The notes: generated by a model from the letters alone, not told the origin. A stretch of 64,000 nucleotides of DNA from Corinectria fuckeliana (GCA_019137255.1 WPDH01000045.1:186001-250000); one strand, 5' to 3'. Positions 23,086 to 34,525 are shown, numbered from the stretch's first letter. Numbers and translations: made by a program.

Positions 23086-26000
23086 ATGGTATTGCTTTGA
23101 TCCGCCACTGCTCTCGGTTCTAGAGCCATAGCTAAACCCCGTGTCCAGGTCCTTTTCAAGCGAAAACCGGTACAATTCCTGCCGCCGGTGGAAATCGAAG
23201 ATGAGAACGCCGAGGTACGACCGTCGACTTTAGGAGGTCTGCGCAACGACTGATCAGTGATTCAGGTATGGCATATACCCCAGACGGGGGAAATCTTCGT
23301 CGCGTATGAGGACTATTTGACTCGGTGAGTGCGGTTCTAGCTCCCCTAGGCTGATTTCTATGCTTACACTGTATCTAGCATGGAGTTTTATAAACAGGTA
23401 CGAAACAGCTGGCTCCAAGCTCAACCCGTGTCCTCTTGCTTACTGAATCGATACAGCGTCGCTTCAACGACCAAATTACAGGGCACTCAGGTTTAACTTT
23501 CTTCGAGGCTTTTAAGAGCGAGGTTTGTCTTGTCGGTCGCCGCTCACATTCGCTCGCTCACCATCGGAAACAGCTTGCTGGAGGTAAAGAGGTTGAAGCC
23601 TCATTTCCCGAGGCTCTCAAGGGCCCCATTCTGCGCAAGGTCCAGTTCCAGACTGTCTCGCGCCTCGATAACCTCGTCGACCAGATTTACGAAGAGTTCA
23701 AGCACGACTACTACCCCGGCGAGGATGTGACTGTTACCATGAATGGCGGAGACCGAGTCCACGGCCTGGTCCGGGACAAGACTACCTTTGGGGCAATGAC
23801 CAACACCGATGGTAGCCATACGATGCGCATGACCCGATATCTAGTCAACCTCAAGGAATCGGGGACGGAGACTGTTGTGACGGACGAACACATATGCCGC
23901 GATCGAGGCATCTTCACCAAGGCCATGCTGAGGTCCTTTATTAAGAAGACTGTCACTCGCGACGCGTGGAACGGCGCGCCTTGGTTGGTAAAGCACGAGT
24001 ACGCCGACCAGTACCATATCGACACAAGGGTCCCGCCTCATCTCCGCTACGACACCAAGGTCCAGGAGCGCAAGCAGCTTCAGGCTCAGAAACGCGCAAG
24101 CCTTCCGCATGAATCCAACGGCCATAGCCCTGCCGGAGGACACAACTCGGGCCCGATGCGCCTCCCGGAACTGAAGCCAGCGCCCAAGGGCAAGTCGAAG
24201 CCTGGCCAGCCCGGGTCTGGCTCCAAGGCCCTCAAATGGCCCTCCAGTATGTCTGTCCACGGCAGCAATCCCTTCAGTTATCCGCCAAGCCACCATGACC
24301 AGGCGCCTCTCCAGCGCGAAATTACTCCGCCACCACCGCCACCTCCGCCTCCCAAGTATCCCATAGAGGATCTGCAGCTTGAACCGCGGGACGACCGCAT
24401 ACGCCCGCCGCTGAAGTACATGTGCACCACCCCCCCCGTGCAGCTGGAGAATGGAGGTGCGGTCGACAACGACATTGATATGGACTCTGTCGGTCCCCTG
24501 CTGGAGACCTGGGACACCCTCAACGTCTACTGTGAGGTTTTCAAGCTCGACTCTTTTACGTTTGACGACTTTGTGGAGACTATGTGTGTCGCGTCAGAAC
24601 AAGTTCCCGTTCAGCTCTTTGACGAGATTCACTGCTCTGTGCTCAAAATTCTGGTAGACTCTGAGGCCGACGGCGGTAAGGTGCGCATCACCCTGCCGGA
24701 GATTGAAGAAGACGACAGCGATGAGGACGGAGAGGACGGTGGCGAGGAGAACGAGGAAGCCACTCCCGAGCCCGAGCCAAAACCGGTGGGACGTGCTACC
24801 AGGAGTAGCATGGCTAGACTAGAGGCTGAGAAACTGGCCGCCGAGATTGCCGCCGCCGAGGCGGAGGACGAAGCCGCAGCAGAGACGAAACACCGAGCCG
24901 AGGAGCTTCTCAAGGACTACGATTGGATTGAGCATCTACGAAAACGCGATTTCTCCAACGGAGGCTGGGAACGAATCATGGTTGGGTTGCTCCATCAGCT
25001 GTCCAAGAATGAGCGTCAACAAGAGGCCTGCGAGGAGCTTTTGTCCAAACTTGTCCCCGCTGAAATCGAGCCGACACAGGACACGGTACGACAAGCATAT
25101 GCCGAACTCAACGTCAACTTTCGTGTCAAAGCATTGCAGGTGATTTGCATGCTCACTACGGAGACGAAGGCCATTCGAGGCTTCATGGAGGACTGCAGTG
25201 AGACCATGACGCAGTATCGCAAGGAGAAGATCGACTGGCAACGTCAGCGAAAGCAGGGGTAAGTGATGTTTTACCTGTGACAAGTTGTGAATGGTGTTGA
25301 CGGAACAATTTTAGCATTGAGGATCTCCGACAGATGAACGAACAACGAAAGATTCTCCTGCCCGACAACACGCCACCTTCGCCATCACGGACTCCTGCCA
25401 AGGCCGAAGAGGATGTAAAGATGACTGACGTGGATGAGTCGCTCATGTCCAAAGACGAGAACGGCGAAGAGACCGAGGAGGATGGTGCGGCGCGGAGAAA
25501 GCGGAGACGAGCACTATCCATCAAACAGAAGAAGCGCGAAGAGCAGCAAGCCCGGAAGGAGAAGGAGAAGGCGAAGGCCGAGAAGGTGCCCAAACCGCCG
25601 CCTCAGTCGAAGCAGTTCATCAAGCTGCTCAGGGATATCCAGAAGAAGGAAGACCTGATCAAGAAGTGCGAGGACGAAATTGCCATTCTCGACAACGATC
25701 TGCGCGAGGCCGACTGCCCCCGAACTCGAGTCATGGGCAAGGACAGGTTCTGGAACAGATATTACTGGTTCGAGCGGAATGGCATGCCGTACGGCGGACT
25801 CCCAGGCAGCTCAACGGCCTCGGCGCAATACGCCAACGGTTGCATCTGGGTGCAAGGGCCTGATGATTTGGAGCGCGAGGGATATATCGACTTACCTTTG
25901 GATCTGCAGGATGAGTATAAGTCCCAGTTCAACATGACAGTTTCTGAGCGGAAATCGATGGAGGAGGGTAAAACAAGCGTCTACAATGCGCGCCAGTGGG

Positions 26001-26395
26001 GATACATCTCGGAGCCGGAGCACGTGGATGAACTCATCAAGTGGTTGGACCCGCGCGGGTTCAACGAGCTCAAACTTCGCAAGGAGCTGCTCAACTACAA
26101 GGAAAAAATCGCCAAGCATATGGAGAACAGAAAGGCGTATCTCGCCGAGGGCGAAGAGCCCGATAGAAAGGAGGAGGCGAAGCGGACGAGCTCGCGAATC
26201 CGCGACAAGACACCGGAACCGCCCAATTACCGCTGCCTTCGGTGGGAGAACTTGTATGCGATGGCGGAAGAGGGACACCTTCACAGCGAACCGCCGGCGC
26301 CTCCTAGGTCGAGGAAGCAGACCAAGAAGCGGGAGGCACTGAGCGACGCGGCAGCAGCACCGGCGGCGAAAACGCGACGACGCCGAGGTGGTTGA
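23086..26395 (+). CDS. itc1: ISWI chromatin-remodelling complex subunit, Itc1/Acf1 type
   Basis: Accessory subunit partnering the ISWI ATPase in nucleosome spacing. Seven exons: 23086-23088 (ATG only), 23149-23214, 23266-23324, 23379-23397 (19 nt), 23457-23522, 23574-25258 and 25315-26395, giving 992 residues. Splicing yields MVLFKRKPVQFLPPVEIEDE, the N-terminus expected of Itc1. Residues 20-130 form a WAC domain (WHIPQTGEIFVAYEDYLTR, GHSGLTFFEAFKSE, FPEALKGPILRKVQFQTVSR). A DDT domain lies at about 376-435 (FKLDSFTFDDFVETM). WHIM segments lie at about 543-630 and 765-800 (DCPRTRVMGKDRFWNRYYWF). Between them are a ten-proline run and an acidic stretch. The intron at 23523-23573 is in frame; removing it restores the WAC block. 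The C-terminus is basic. Confidence 0.93.
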
Positions 26396-27093
26396 GTGGT
26401 CGAGGCGGTTGAAGAGGCCTGGGATGCACTGGAGGGAAGGTTGATGTATCCCGGCCAGGATGTTCATTTCAGGGACAGAAGATGAGATGGCAAGATTTGG
26501 CATGTATGCATTGTGCTGGATATTTGGACCAGGAGGGAGGCTGGGTTTGGCGGAGGTTTGGGGGGGCTGAGTTGAAGCTAAAAGAACAGTACTTGGCGTT
26601 TTGGCCAGGCCAGGATAGGCTTCGGCGGCATTGGGAAGCATCGAATAGACTAGCTTATTAAGTTGACTCGTACGAATATGTACTTGATTGGTATCAGAGA
26701 TTACTATGTAGGAGACTCGGAAGATGATCACGCCAGACTTGCCTTATTAAGCTGAACACGCTAGCTTCGATAAGTGACGACTTGTGCTCCGACGAAAACG
26801 GCGGCACGGCCTAGTTTGGGCGAATGGCCGGCACCAATTCACGTGGTAGGTTAGAACGCCGGTAGATCGTGCTGAGATCTACAGTGCTACATAGTAGCTT
26901 ACCTCGGCAGCTGGAGATGCCGATCGCCGATGGTACATCACTCGATCGGATGGTTGGTTGCACCGGACAATTAAGTTATGGGCTTTGACTTTGACGAGTA
27001 CTTATAGAGCCTAGAGGATCCGTGGATCTGTCACTCAATTGACCTTGTTTCTCTTACATCATCAGACCACCGGCTTCAGAATAAATCGCAAAC
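26396..27093. other. intergenic region
   Basis: About 700 bases: 3' flank of Itc1 and promoter of the glutathione transferase. No other feature seen. Confidence 0.4.
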
Positions 27094-28003
27094 ATGGCCG
27101 ATACCGCACTGCCCAAGATCAAGCTGCACTGGTACGTCATTGCACCCATCCAACAGGCCATCGGCATTAGGACTAACATTGAAAACCCGACAGGCTGGAC
27201 CGCTCGCGCTCGCAGCGCATCGTCTGGCTGCTCGAGGAGCTCAAGCTGCCCTACGAGCTGGAGATCTACCACCGCAACAAGGAGACCAAGCTGGCGCCGC
27301 CGGAGCTCGAGAAGGTCCACCCGCTCGGCAAGTCGCCCGTCATCACCATCACGGCGCCCGGGGCCGACGAGCCCGTCGTGCTGGCCGAGAGCGGCTTCAT
27401 CACGCAGTACCTCGTCGACAACACGCCCGAGGGCAGCCGGCTGGTGCCGCAGCGGTGGCGGGACGGGATGGAGGGCAAGCTCGGCGGGGAGACGGAGGCG
27501 TGGATGCGCTATCAGTATTATCTGCACTACGCCGAGGGGAGCTTCATGCCGGTGCTGGTCATTGCTCTCGTCATCAGCAGTGAGTTTTCCTTCCTCTTCC
27601 TCCGACCAATACCAAAAACATGCTCTAATTAATAGTGCTCAAATCCCCCGCGGTGCCCTTCTACATCCGGCCCATCTCCTCGCTGCTGGCTAACCGGGTC
27701 TTCTCGTCCTTCATCTTCCCCAACGCGCGGCGCAACCTGGCGCTGATCGAGACGCACCTGGGTAGCTCGGGCGGCGACTACCTGTGCGGCGCGAGCCTGA
27801 CGGCGGCGGACATCCTGATGAGCTTCCCGCTGATCGCGGCGCAGCACCGCTTTGACGCCTTCGGGGCGTGGAACGGCGGGTCGTGGGCGAGCGAGTTCCC
27901 GCGCACGGCGGCGTACGTGGCGCGGCTGGAGGCCGAGGAGGGGTACAAGAAGAGTGCGGAGAAGATTAGAGAGATTGACGGGGAGTTTGAGGCGTCGGTT
28001 TAA
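27094..28003 (+). CDS. glutathione S-transferase, Gtt1-like
   Basis: Enzyme conjugating glutathione to electrophiles. Exons 27094-27131, 27194-27579 and 27636-28003 keep phase and give 263 residues. The thioredoxin-like N-terminal domain holds LDRSRSQRIVWLLEELKLPYEL, then PPELEKVHPLGKSPVI with the cis-proline motif, then LAESGFITQYLVDN with the glutathione-contacting Glu-Ser pair. The all-helical C-terminal domain contains YLCGASLTAADILMSFPL. The wording near the cis-proline is closest to yeast Gtt1-type enzymes. A hydrophobic stretch after residue 145 (PVLVIALVISMLKSP) could mediate membrane association, which is only a suggestion. Confidence 0.92.
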
Positions 28004-28409
28004 GGGGGTTTATGAGAGATGTTCAAGATAATGGAGTGTGTTGTATGCGTGGTTGTATACTCAGCTCAGTCTCATGTCGCGCGGAGGGATGGCATCCTCG
28101 GTGAAATTAGAACATAAATGAAAATTCTATGGTACTTACACTAGATAAGGAAGATTCCGGTAACCGTGGATCAATCCAATTCATTCTCAAATTTAATGGA
28201 GAGCGCATGCTATTTGGTTACTTCTCAATTGCTGATTTGCCTCACCGATTCTCACCGAACTTGCTTGGCTACTTGTGAGCCCCTATTGGCCACACACACC
28301 TCACATGTGGATCTCCAACGTCGACCTCGAAAATAGCTGCATCCTAGTAATAAAACACCTCTCAACATCGCCCCCTTCTCCCTCACACAACCCCCGCGGG
28401 CCAATCGCA
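28004..28409. other. intergenic region
   Basis: A 406-nt, partly AT-rich gap between two plus-strand genes. An open frame runs upstream of the PPR start from 28275, but it lacks a presequence and reads like leader DNA. Confidence 0.4.
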
Positions 28410-30920
28410 ATGTTCGCATCTCGGACAGTCTGTTCAAGATGCTCGTCGCAGTTGCGCTCAGTAGCTTCCCCGCGGCTGCGCACGGCCGCTCGATTTGCGA
28501 CTCTGGCCGACGCCCAAGATCTGCCTCAACCGCCGCGCAGCCATGAGCCCGAGGCCCCCCAGCACAGACGGCCCGGCGCCGCCAGGGGAAGGTCGAGAGC
28601 GGCGCAGGACTCGGCGCTGGCTCTGTTCAACGACGTCGTCAGGCCTGTCGCCGACGCCCCGTCCAGCCGGGATCTTGCGCAGCCCGTGCTGGGCGAGCTG
28701 GAGGCCGTTGCCAAGATCAACAAGCTGACGCAGAGAGGCCTGAGCCTGAAGGAGGAGTACAAGGTCTTCCGGAGGGAAATCTGGCCGTCCATCCGCGAGA
28801 TGCGTGGCCAGGTCCCCAACCCCGTCTACCTCGCCGTCACCCTGCTCCTCGGCAAGTTTCGCAACCAGCTCGCCTGGGTCAGCACCAACGCCGGCATCAG
28901 CGTGGAGATCTCCGAGATGTACGGCATCCTGGGCAAGTGGGATCCGGACATCCGGAACGACCTCGTCTTGAATTTGTGCTCCGTCCTCACCGAAGGTAAG
29001 AACCCGATGAGCGTGCGCTCGGCCCTGATGGAAGAGCTCGTCACCCTGTGGAAGCACATCTCCCAGCTGAAGCGCGCGGGCGAGGCGACCCAGGAGCCGC
29101 GGTTCGTCCTGTCTACGGCGCAGGATGTGCTCAAGGACTTGAACAAGCGGAACAGCAAGGTGCTGGCCGACCAGTTGCGCGCCCTCACCACGCGGCGGGC
29201 CTTTTCGTCCATCTTTCTGCTGTTCCCGCCTCCGCAGGCCGAGGCGATACTGCCTGGTCTTCTGGCGACGCTGGCTGTGCTGTCGGATGGGAGGTACTCG
29301 GGCTCGGCGTTGCAGACGGAAGCGGCGCCCCTGCTCAACCTCGTTCGATTGGTGGTCTCCAAGATTGGGGGACTGACGCAGGACGATGTCATGGACATCT
29401 TCAAGAAAAAGAGTGACTTCCCCATGGCAAAGCAGATCAAGCTCCGGACGTACGTGGTCAGCCAACTGCCCTACATCACCAAGATGCTCCTCTACCAGAG
29501 CGACAAGTGGCAGAACGGCCTGGACACGGCCATGGACCCGCAGACGGCGAAGAAGGCGGATTTGTCTACTTTCCACAGGCAGTTGCAGGTGGCTTACCGC
29601 TCACGCAACACGGGCGCGGTCCTCTCCATCTGGCAGAACCTCAAATCGAGCTTGCAGGACCACCCGAGGCTCAGACAGGCGATCCGGGACGACCCGCACT
29701 TCCTCGACTACTGGATGTTCGTGTGGTGTGGCGTCCGCCGGGCGAACAGGGTCCAGGAGACGGTCGATCTGATGAAGGAGCTCGGGGTCCAGCCGACCAT
29801 CAAGACGTACACGTCCATGCTGCACGGATGGAAGATGTGTAAGGATGTGAGCAAGATTGAGGCGCTGTGGAGCCAGCTCGCTGCGTCGGGGATGAAGCTC
29901 GACGTCATCATCTGGACAGAGCGCATCTCAGCCCTCATTGACGGAGGACGACCGGAGCTCGGCGTGAGGGCGCTGGGCGAGATGGTGGCGCTGTGGAAGA
30001 AGGCCGTCAGGGAAGACCGCCAGGAAGAGGCTGTGCAACCAACCATCGCGGTTGTCAACGCCGCCTTCAAGGGCTTGATACGCCACGGAGATCCTCAGCA
30101 AGCCCACGAAGTGCTCACCTGGGCGGGTCGTGAGGGCTTCTTGCCTGATGTCCGGACGTACAACATCCTCATCCGCGAGAGCCTCCGCGGCGACAGCGCC
30201 GAAGACGCTCAGGACTTGCTGCGGGTCATGACGAACCAGGGCGTGCAGCCAGATTCAGCTACGTTTACGATTCTGCTGGAGAGCGTCATCAGCCGGATAG
30301 GAGACGACACTACCGTGGAGGAGCAGCTGCAGGCCGTCGAAGAAGTGTTTGCCGACATCGAGGAGGCCAACCTGAAGCCCAACCAGGAGACGTACGGCAA
30401 GCTGCTCTACTCGGTGGCCAGCCTGCCCAACGTCTCCGAAGAGGCCATCGCCGCGGTGCAGAGCCACATGCGCGGCAACGGCTTGGCCGTGACGCCGCAA
30501 ATGGTGACCATCCTCGTGGAGCGCGCCCTCGCGCGGGATCCCCCGGACATGGACGCCGTGAAGGAGCTCCTGCGCGAGCACAAGTTCAAGAACATCGAGC
30601 AGGGCGACCAGACGCTGTGGGAGCGCGTCATGAGCGCCTACGCCGTAGCGGGAGACCCGGCCAAGGCCATGGCCATCTTCGACGACCTCGCCACCGCAGG
30701 GCGGCCCGTCACCTCGTTGCCGTGCTTGACGGACATGATCCGCGCCCTGCTGGACAAGGGGGACCAGCAGTCGGCGCTGCGAGTCGTGCAAGTCACTCTT
30801 GAGCACACGCTGCAGAAGGGGGAGGAGAACGAGCGGTACTGGAGGCATCACTTTTGGTACCTGGCTGCGGAGAACGGGCTGCTGCAAGGTTCCAAGGTGC
30901 CGTCAATGCTAAAGTCTTAA
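28410..30920 (+). CDS. mitochondrial pentatricopeptide repeat protein
   Basis: Organelle RNA-binding protein expected to support expression of a mitochondrial transcript. Intronless, 836 residues. The start at 28410 gives an Arg/Ser/Ala-rich presequence beginning MFASRTVCSRCSSQLRSVAS, typical for matrix import; the frame extends further upstream but without such a signal. PPR units are visible from about residue 440 to 760, for example VQETVDLMKELGVQPTIKTY, QQAHEVLTWAGREGFLPDV, VQPDSATFTILLESV and PAKAMAIFDDLATAGRPVTS. The N-terminal 400 residues are helical without clear repeats. It could correspond to a known translational activator such as the CYA-5 group, but I cannot decide which. Confidence 0.85.
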   Translation: MFASRTVCSRCSSQLRSVASPRLRTAARFATLADAQDLPQPPRSHEPEAPQHRRPGAARGRSRAAQDSALALFNDVVRPVADAPSSRDLAQPVLGELEAVAKINKLTQRGLSLKEEYKVFRREIWPSIREMRGQVPNPVYLAVTLLLGKFRNQLAWVSTNAGISVEISEMYGILGKWDPDIRNDLVLNLCSVLTEGKNPMSVRSALMEELVTLWKHISQLKRAGEATQEPRFVLSTAQDVLKDLNKRNSKVLADQLRALTTRRAFSSIFLLFPPPQAEAILPGLLATLAVLSDGRYSGSALQTEAAPLLNLVRLVVSKIGGLTQDDVMDIFKKKSDFPMAKQIKLRTYVVSQLPYITKMLLYQSDKWQNGLDTAMDPQTAKKADLSTFHRQLQVAYRSRNTGAVLSIWQNLKSSLQDHPRLRQAIRDDPHFLDYWMFVWCGVRRANRVQETVDLMKELGVQPTIKTYTSMLHGWKMCKDVSKIEALWSQLAASGMKLDVIIWTERISALIDGGRPELGVRALGEMVALWKKAVREDRQEEAVQPTIAVVNAAFKGLIRHGDPQQAHEVLTWAGREGFLPDVRTYNILIRESLRGDSAEDAQDLLRVMTNQGVQPDSATFTILLESVISRIGDDTTVEEQLQAVEEVFADIEEANLKPNQETYGKLLYSVASLPNVSEEAIAAVQSHMRGNGLAVTPQMVTILVERALARDPPDMDAVKELLREHKFKNIEQGDQTLWERVMSAYAVAGDPAKAMAIFDDLATAGRPVTSLPCLTDMIRALLDKGDQQSALRVVQVTLEHTLQKGEENERYWRHHFWYLAAENGLLQGSKVPSMLKS

Positions 30921-31226
30921 AGGCACCTGATGCGAAATGATTTCTTTGCATTTTTCGATGCGGTTAGCGAGACCTGGATGGACGTTGGATGGGAGAAAAT
31001 GGCATGGGATCTGTACAAGAGGTGGAATTCCTCGCCGCATTGCGTTGTATTTCCATGTTATAGAATGCCTGTACACGGTACTAGTTATATAAAAAACACG
31101 ACCAAAACATCACCACCCAAGCAAGGATGATTGTTTTTTCCAATCTGCGCCGCACGCCATGCCCCTCCGTCCGTTCCGCTGCAAAAGATCCTTCGCCAAA
31201 GCCCTCACATAATCCTTTCCGCTGTC
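30921..31226. other. convergent 3' intergenic region
   Basis: A 306-nt gap between the ends of the PPR and Mtw1 genes. It includes an AT-rich patch with a short A run near 31090. No gene seen. Confidence 0.4.
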
Positions 31227-32372
31227 CTAGGACGCGTCCATCGCCTCCCCATCCCCATCTCCGTTCGACGTCTGCGGCGGCGCCCCCTTGCCCAGCAAGG
31301 CCGCGACGTTCTCCAGGCCCTCGACTTCGCTGCGCGTCACCTTGCGGCCCTCGTCCTGCCACTCGCCGTCGCGCACCTCGCCCTGCGCGCCCAGCTCCAG
31401 GCCCCGCGAGTTCTCCAGGTACTTGCGTGACGCGGCCTCGACGTAGTCGACGCGGTCGCGGCGCCAGGTCCGCGGCGCGCTGCTGCTGCTGCTGTTGTTG
31501 TTGTCGTTGGTGGCGTTTTGGTCGTCGGCGGGGCCTAGGTCCGGTAGTAGCGTGCGCAGCGACGTGGACAGCGCGCGGAGGGCTTGCAGCTGCGAGATGG
31601 TGAACTCGGTCGTGGTGGCGATGGGCGTGGCGGCGCCGGCGTCTTCGAGGCCCGCGCGGTCGCGGAGGAAGCCGAACGGGCCGTTGCCGGCGGGGGCCGG
31701 GCCGGAGGCGGATGGTTCCTCGGCCTTGACGTCGGTGGGCAGGCCGAGGGAGGCGCGGAGCGTCGAGAGGAGGGCGTCGTTCCTGGCGCGCTCGGCCTCG
31801 AGGACCGAGTGCAGGCGCTGCGAGGCGTGCAGGCGGCGGCGCAGCTGGGTGACGGAGTCGGTAGTCGGGCGGTCGTTGCTGTTGCTGTTGTCGGCGGAGG
31901 CGGAGAAGTCGAGGCCCTCGTAGTGGGCGAGGCGCATAAAGGGCTGGTCGTCGGGGCGGACTTTGAGGATGTTGTTCATGGTGTAGAGCTCGAAGAGGTC
32001 GAAGTTCTTGTCGATGGCGGCGTTGAGGAGCGTCTCGAGCTGGTGGGTGCCGTTTTCGATTTCGACGCGGGCGGCCTCGTCCGGGGGGAGCGCGGCGGCG
32101 GCCGCGGCGGCATCTTTATGGTTGCTGGCTTTGAAGCCGAGGTTTTGCGGCGGGATGGATAGCAGCAGGCGTTCGACCGAGTCGAGGGCGCGGTCGGCGA
32201 GGACGTTGACGGTGTTGATGATGTCGTCGAGGAGGGACTGCGGCGGGGTGTTGTTAGTTGGAAAGAGGAAGAGGGGGAGAGGGAGGGGGAGGGGATAAGG
32301 GGGACGCACGACGGGCGGGTAGCCGAAGTGCTCGGTGAGCAGCTCGTAGTCAAAGGCTTGTGGATCTGCCAT
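31227..32372 (-). CDS. mtw1: kinetochore protein Mtw1/Mis12
   Basis: Subunit of the Mis12/MIND complex that links inner kinetochore chromatin to Ndc80. Exon 1 is 32372-32310 and exon 2 is 32237-31227. The 72-nt intron is in frame, but its GTGCGT donor and pyrimidine-rich end with CCGCAG make splicing likely. The product is 357 residues. After MADPQAFDYELLTEHFGYPPV comes SLLDDIINTVNVLADRALDS, the conserved Mis12 start. The Mis12 domain covers roughly residues 10-200, including FDLFELYTMNNILKVRP, followed by a coiled-coil helix (LRRRLHASQRLHSVLEAERA). The C-terminal part is low-complexity, with Ala, Asn and Ser runs, and more variable. Confidence 0.9.
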   Translation of the reverse strand: MADPQAFDYELLTEHFGYPPVVRPPYPLPLPLPLFLFPTNNTPPQSLLDDIINTVNVLADRALDSVERLLLSIPPQNLGFKASNHKDAAAAAAALPPDEAARVEIENGTHQLETLLNAAIDKNFDLFELYTMNNILKVRPDDQPFMRLAHYEGLDFSASADNSNSNDRPTTDSVTQLRRRLHASQRLHSVLEAERARNDALLSTLRASLGLPTDVKAEEPSASGPAPAGNGPFGFLRDRAGLEDAGAATPIATTTEFTISQLQALRALSTSLRTLLPDLGPADDQNATNDNNNSSSSSAPRTWRRDRVDYVEAASRKYLENSRGLELGAQGEVRDGEWQDEGRKVTRSEVEGLENVAALLGKGAPPQTSNGDGDGEAMDAS

Positions 32373-33052
32373 GTCGGTTGTGGTTGTGGAGTGAGGAGGG
32401 TTGCAGGAGGTGAGTTGGTGGTGGTGGTGGGCTTAGTCGGACGCGTCTCGTCGCGCTCATGAGAACCCCTCACTTAAAGAAATCAGTACCAGTCTGGATA
32501 ATCTAGATAAACAAAGGCGACTAAGAAAATGGATTATCGTCGTATAATTTACTGAGGAATAGAAGCTGAAGCCGCAGCCGCAGTCAGCGTAAACAGCATT
32601 GTCAAAGAAGCATTTCCTTAGTAGATATCCCTCGTGCTTTTGTCGTTGTCGCAATGGGAGCTATCCTGATGGGTCACATGCGGCCTGAATCGCAAGGCAA
32701 AATAATTGTCAACCAGTTAGTGCAACCCCACCCTTTCAACAAGTCACACAATTGTTATGCACCAATGTCTAGTTGATGGAAATGCCTGTTGGCGATTTTG
32801 ATTCAATGTTTCGCTGGTGTTGTTTTAAATCGAACGCTTCCTACAATTCCACCAGTTCCCCAACTCTCGTTCTGCTTATTCATTGATCCGAGCAGGTGGG
32901 ACTGCGCAAACGAATCATCAAGACGCTTCGCAAGTCATCCTCAAAGCTCGCCATCAACTTCCACGCTGCAGACAGTGCTAGAGAAACGCAACACTTCCTT
33001 CGACCACGGTTGAGCTCAGAGTTTTGGGACTCCGTCAACTCCTCGAGTAACT
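32373..33052. other. intergenic region
   Basis: 680 bases between Mtw1 (start) and the F-box gene (end), both on the minus strand. It presumably holds the Mtw1 promoter and the F-box 3' end. Nothing else recognised. Confidence 0.4.
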
Positions 33053-34525
33053 CTAAGCCTGCAGAAACCCTTCGAGGTCATCTTTGGAGAATTTGGGCTT
33101 GTAAAAGCTGTGAATACTTCCCTCCCCTTGATTTTCGAAGCATCGCGATATACTCCAATAGCGAGCGGTCCGCTCAAACACCGTACTTAGACTAGCGTCA
33201 GGGTCAAGGTGGTTTTGCCATTCTGCGTTGTAGATGGAAGACCCGTCGCCCACGTCCTTCCACGAAGTCAACACGACGAGCTTAGTTCGACTGTCTTCCA
33301 CATGGACGGTGCTGATCTTGTAGTCGGTCGCGCAATGGTGACAGGCCCATATTCCGGTCATGGAATCCTCGAGTCTTGCACCTGCCTCGCAACGCGTCCA
33401 GCAGGTCCTCTCGTGAGTCCACAGACACGCGTGCAAGTCTGCTTCCGGTACATCGAAACGGTAGATAAGACTACACGCGGCCTCGTCCATTTCTGGGCTA
33501 CGCTGATAATCAGATAGAAAAATCCAGGGCCAGACGCTAGCCCACTGGCTGTGCTGGCAGATGAGTCTGGTTTCGGGATGACGGAGTAAGATCATTCCAA
33601 GCGGCACCGCTTCCGTCGAGGCGTTGGATCGGTCCTTCCCGGGGAACAAGACTGTCTCTGTTTTGATGAGCAGGCGATTGTTGTAGACTTTCGCCGAGAC
33701 GCTGCTCCCGATCCTTGCATGTTCGCTGCCGTACATCCTCTTTGTTGCGAGATGATCAACGTTGTATAGCCTCGATTTGAAGCGGTGGCAGCGCAGTATT
33801 GCGGCTACAATATCGAAGCGTACCTGTTCTGGAAGATACGGCGAATCCAGGAACGGGAGTGACCTCGAAGTGCCATTCAAGACGCACTGCCGGGCAGCTT
33901 CCTTCTCGGTCCAGGTCCGGCTCAGCCCAGGTGGGTGAAACTGGCGACAGGTGTGGCACAGAATGTCCGACAGCCAGAGTCCGTCTCTTTCCAGGCGGCA
34001 AAGAAGCTTGAAGCGGGTGTCGGCATCGAGTCTTAGGGCCGGACGGAGGGCCTTGTACGTGCGGCAGCAAGTCATGGCAAACGAGGCCCTGTCGAGGGGG
34101 CAAAGGACAGTGGCGATCTCAACCAGAGTCTCGTTGGGCAAGTGCTTCAGCGATGTCCTGTTGAGGCGGTATATTCTTGTATTGCCGGGGAGTTTCTGTG
34201 CGGCTTTGCCTTTGTCCTTGTGCTGTTGAGCGCTGTTGCGTGATCCCTGAGAGAAGGAGTGAGGCCTTCTTTCCGCGATGCCATTTGTATCAAAACCTGA
34301 CGACGATGTATCGATATCAAGCCGCCCATTTTCCGCTTGGAGTTCCTGATCGCTTTCGAGGGAATCCGGTTCCTCGGTGTCGGACGCTTGGTTGCTGTCG
34401 GGTAATAATTCGAGGCCAGTGTCTGGATCCGCGTCGCTGCTTGGCACTGCATGTGGTGGCGGAGCAAATGCTTGAAGAACCTGAGGAGTCGCATGATCGT
34501 GAAGAGGAAGGGGTTCGGATGGCAT
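33053..34525 (-). CDS. F-box domain protein
   Basis: Likely substrate receptor of an SCF ubiquitin ligase. Single exon, 490 residues from the ATG at 34525. A longer in-frame start at 34738 (561 residues) is possible, but its extra N-terminus does not look conserved. The first 115 residues are acidic and Ser/Pro-rich. An F-box-like segment lies at about 127-165 (LKHLPNETLVEIATVLCPLD). It is followed by a CHTC motif in DILCHTCRQFHPP and a second cysteine pair in WACHHCATDY, an arrangement common in ascomycete F-box proteins of unknown target. The middle region is rich in aromatic and basic residues. Confidence 0.82.
   Translation of the reverse strand: MPSEPLPLHDHATPQVLQAFAPPPHAVPSSDADPDTGLELLPDSNQASDTEEPDSLESDQELQAENGRLDIDTSSSGFDTNGIAERRPHSFSQGSRNSAQQHKDKGKAAQKLPGNTRIYRLNRTSLKHLPNETLVEIATVLCPLDRASFAMTCCRTYKALRPALRLDADTRFKLLCRLERDGLWLSDILCHTCRQFHPPGLSRTWTEKEAARQCVLNGTSRSLPFLDSPYLPEQVRFDIVAAILRCHRFKSRLYNVDHLATKRMYGSEHARIGSSVSAKVYNNRLLIKTETVLFPGKDRSNASTEAVPLGMILLRHPETRLICQHSQWASVWPWIFLSDYQRSPEMDEAACSLIYRFDVPEADLHACLWTHERTCWTRCEAGARLEDSMTGIWACHHCATDYKISTVHVEDSRTKLVVLTSWKDVGDGSSIYNAEWQNHLDPDASLSTVFERTARYWSISRCFENQGEGSIHSFYKPKFSKDDLEGFLQA

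Noticed and set aside
28458..29576. 372-codon frame antisense to the PPR gene
   Set aside because: Shadow frame caused by the high-GC codon use of the sense gene.
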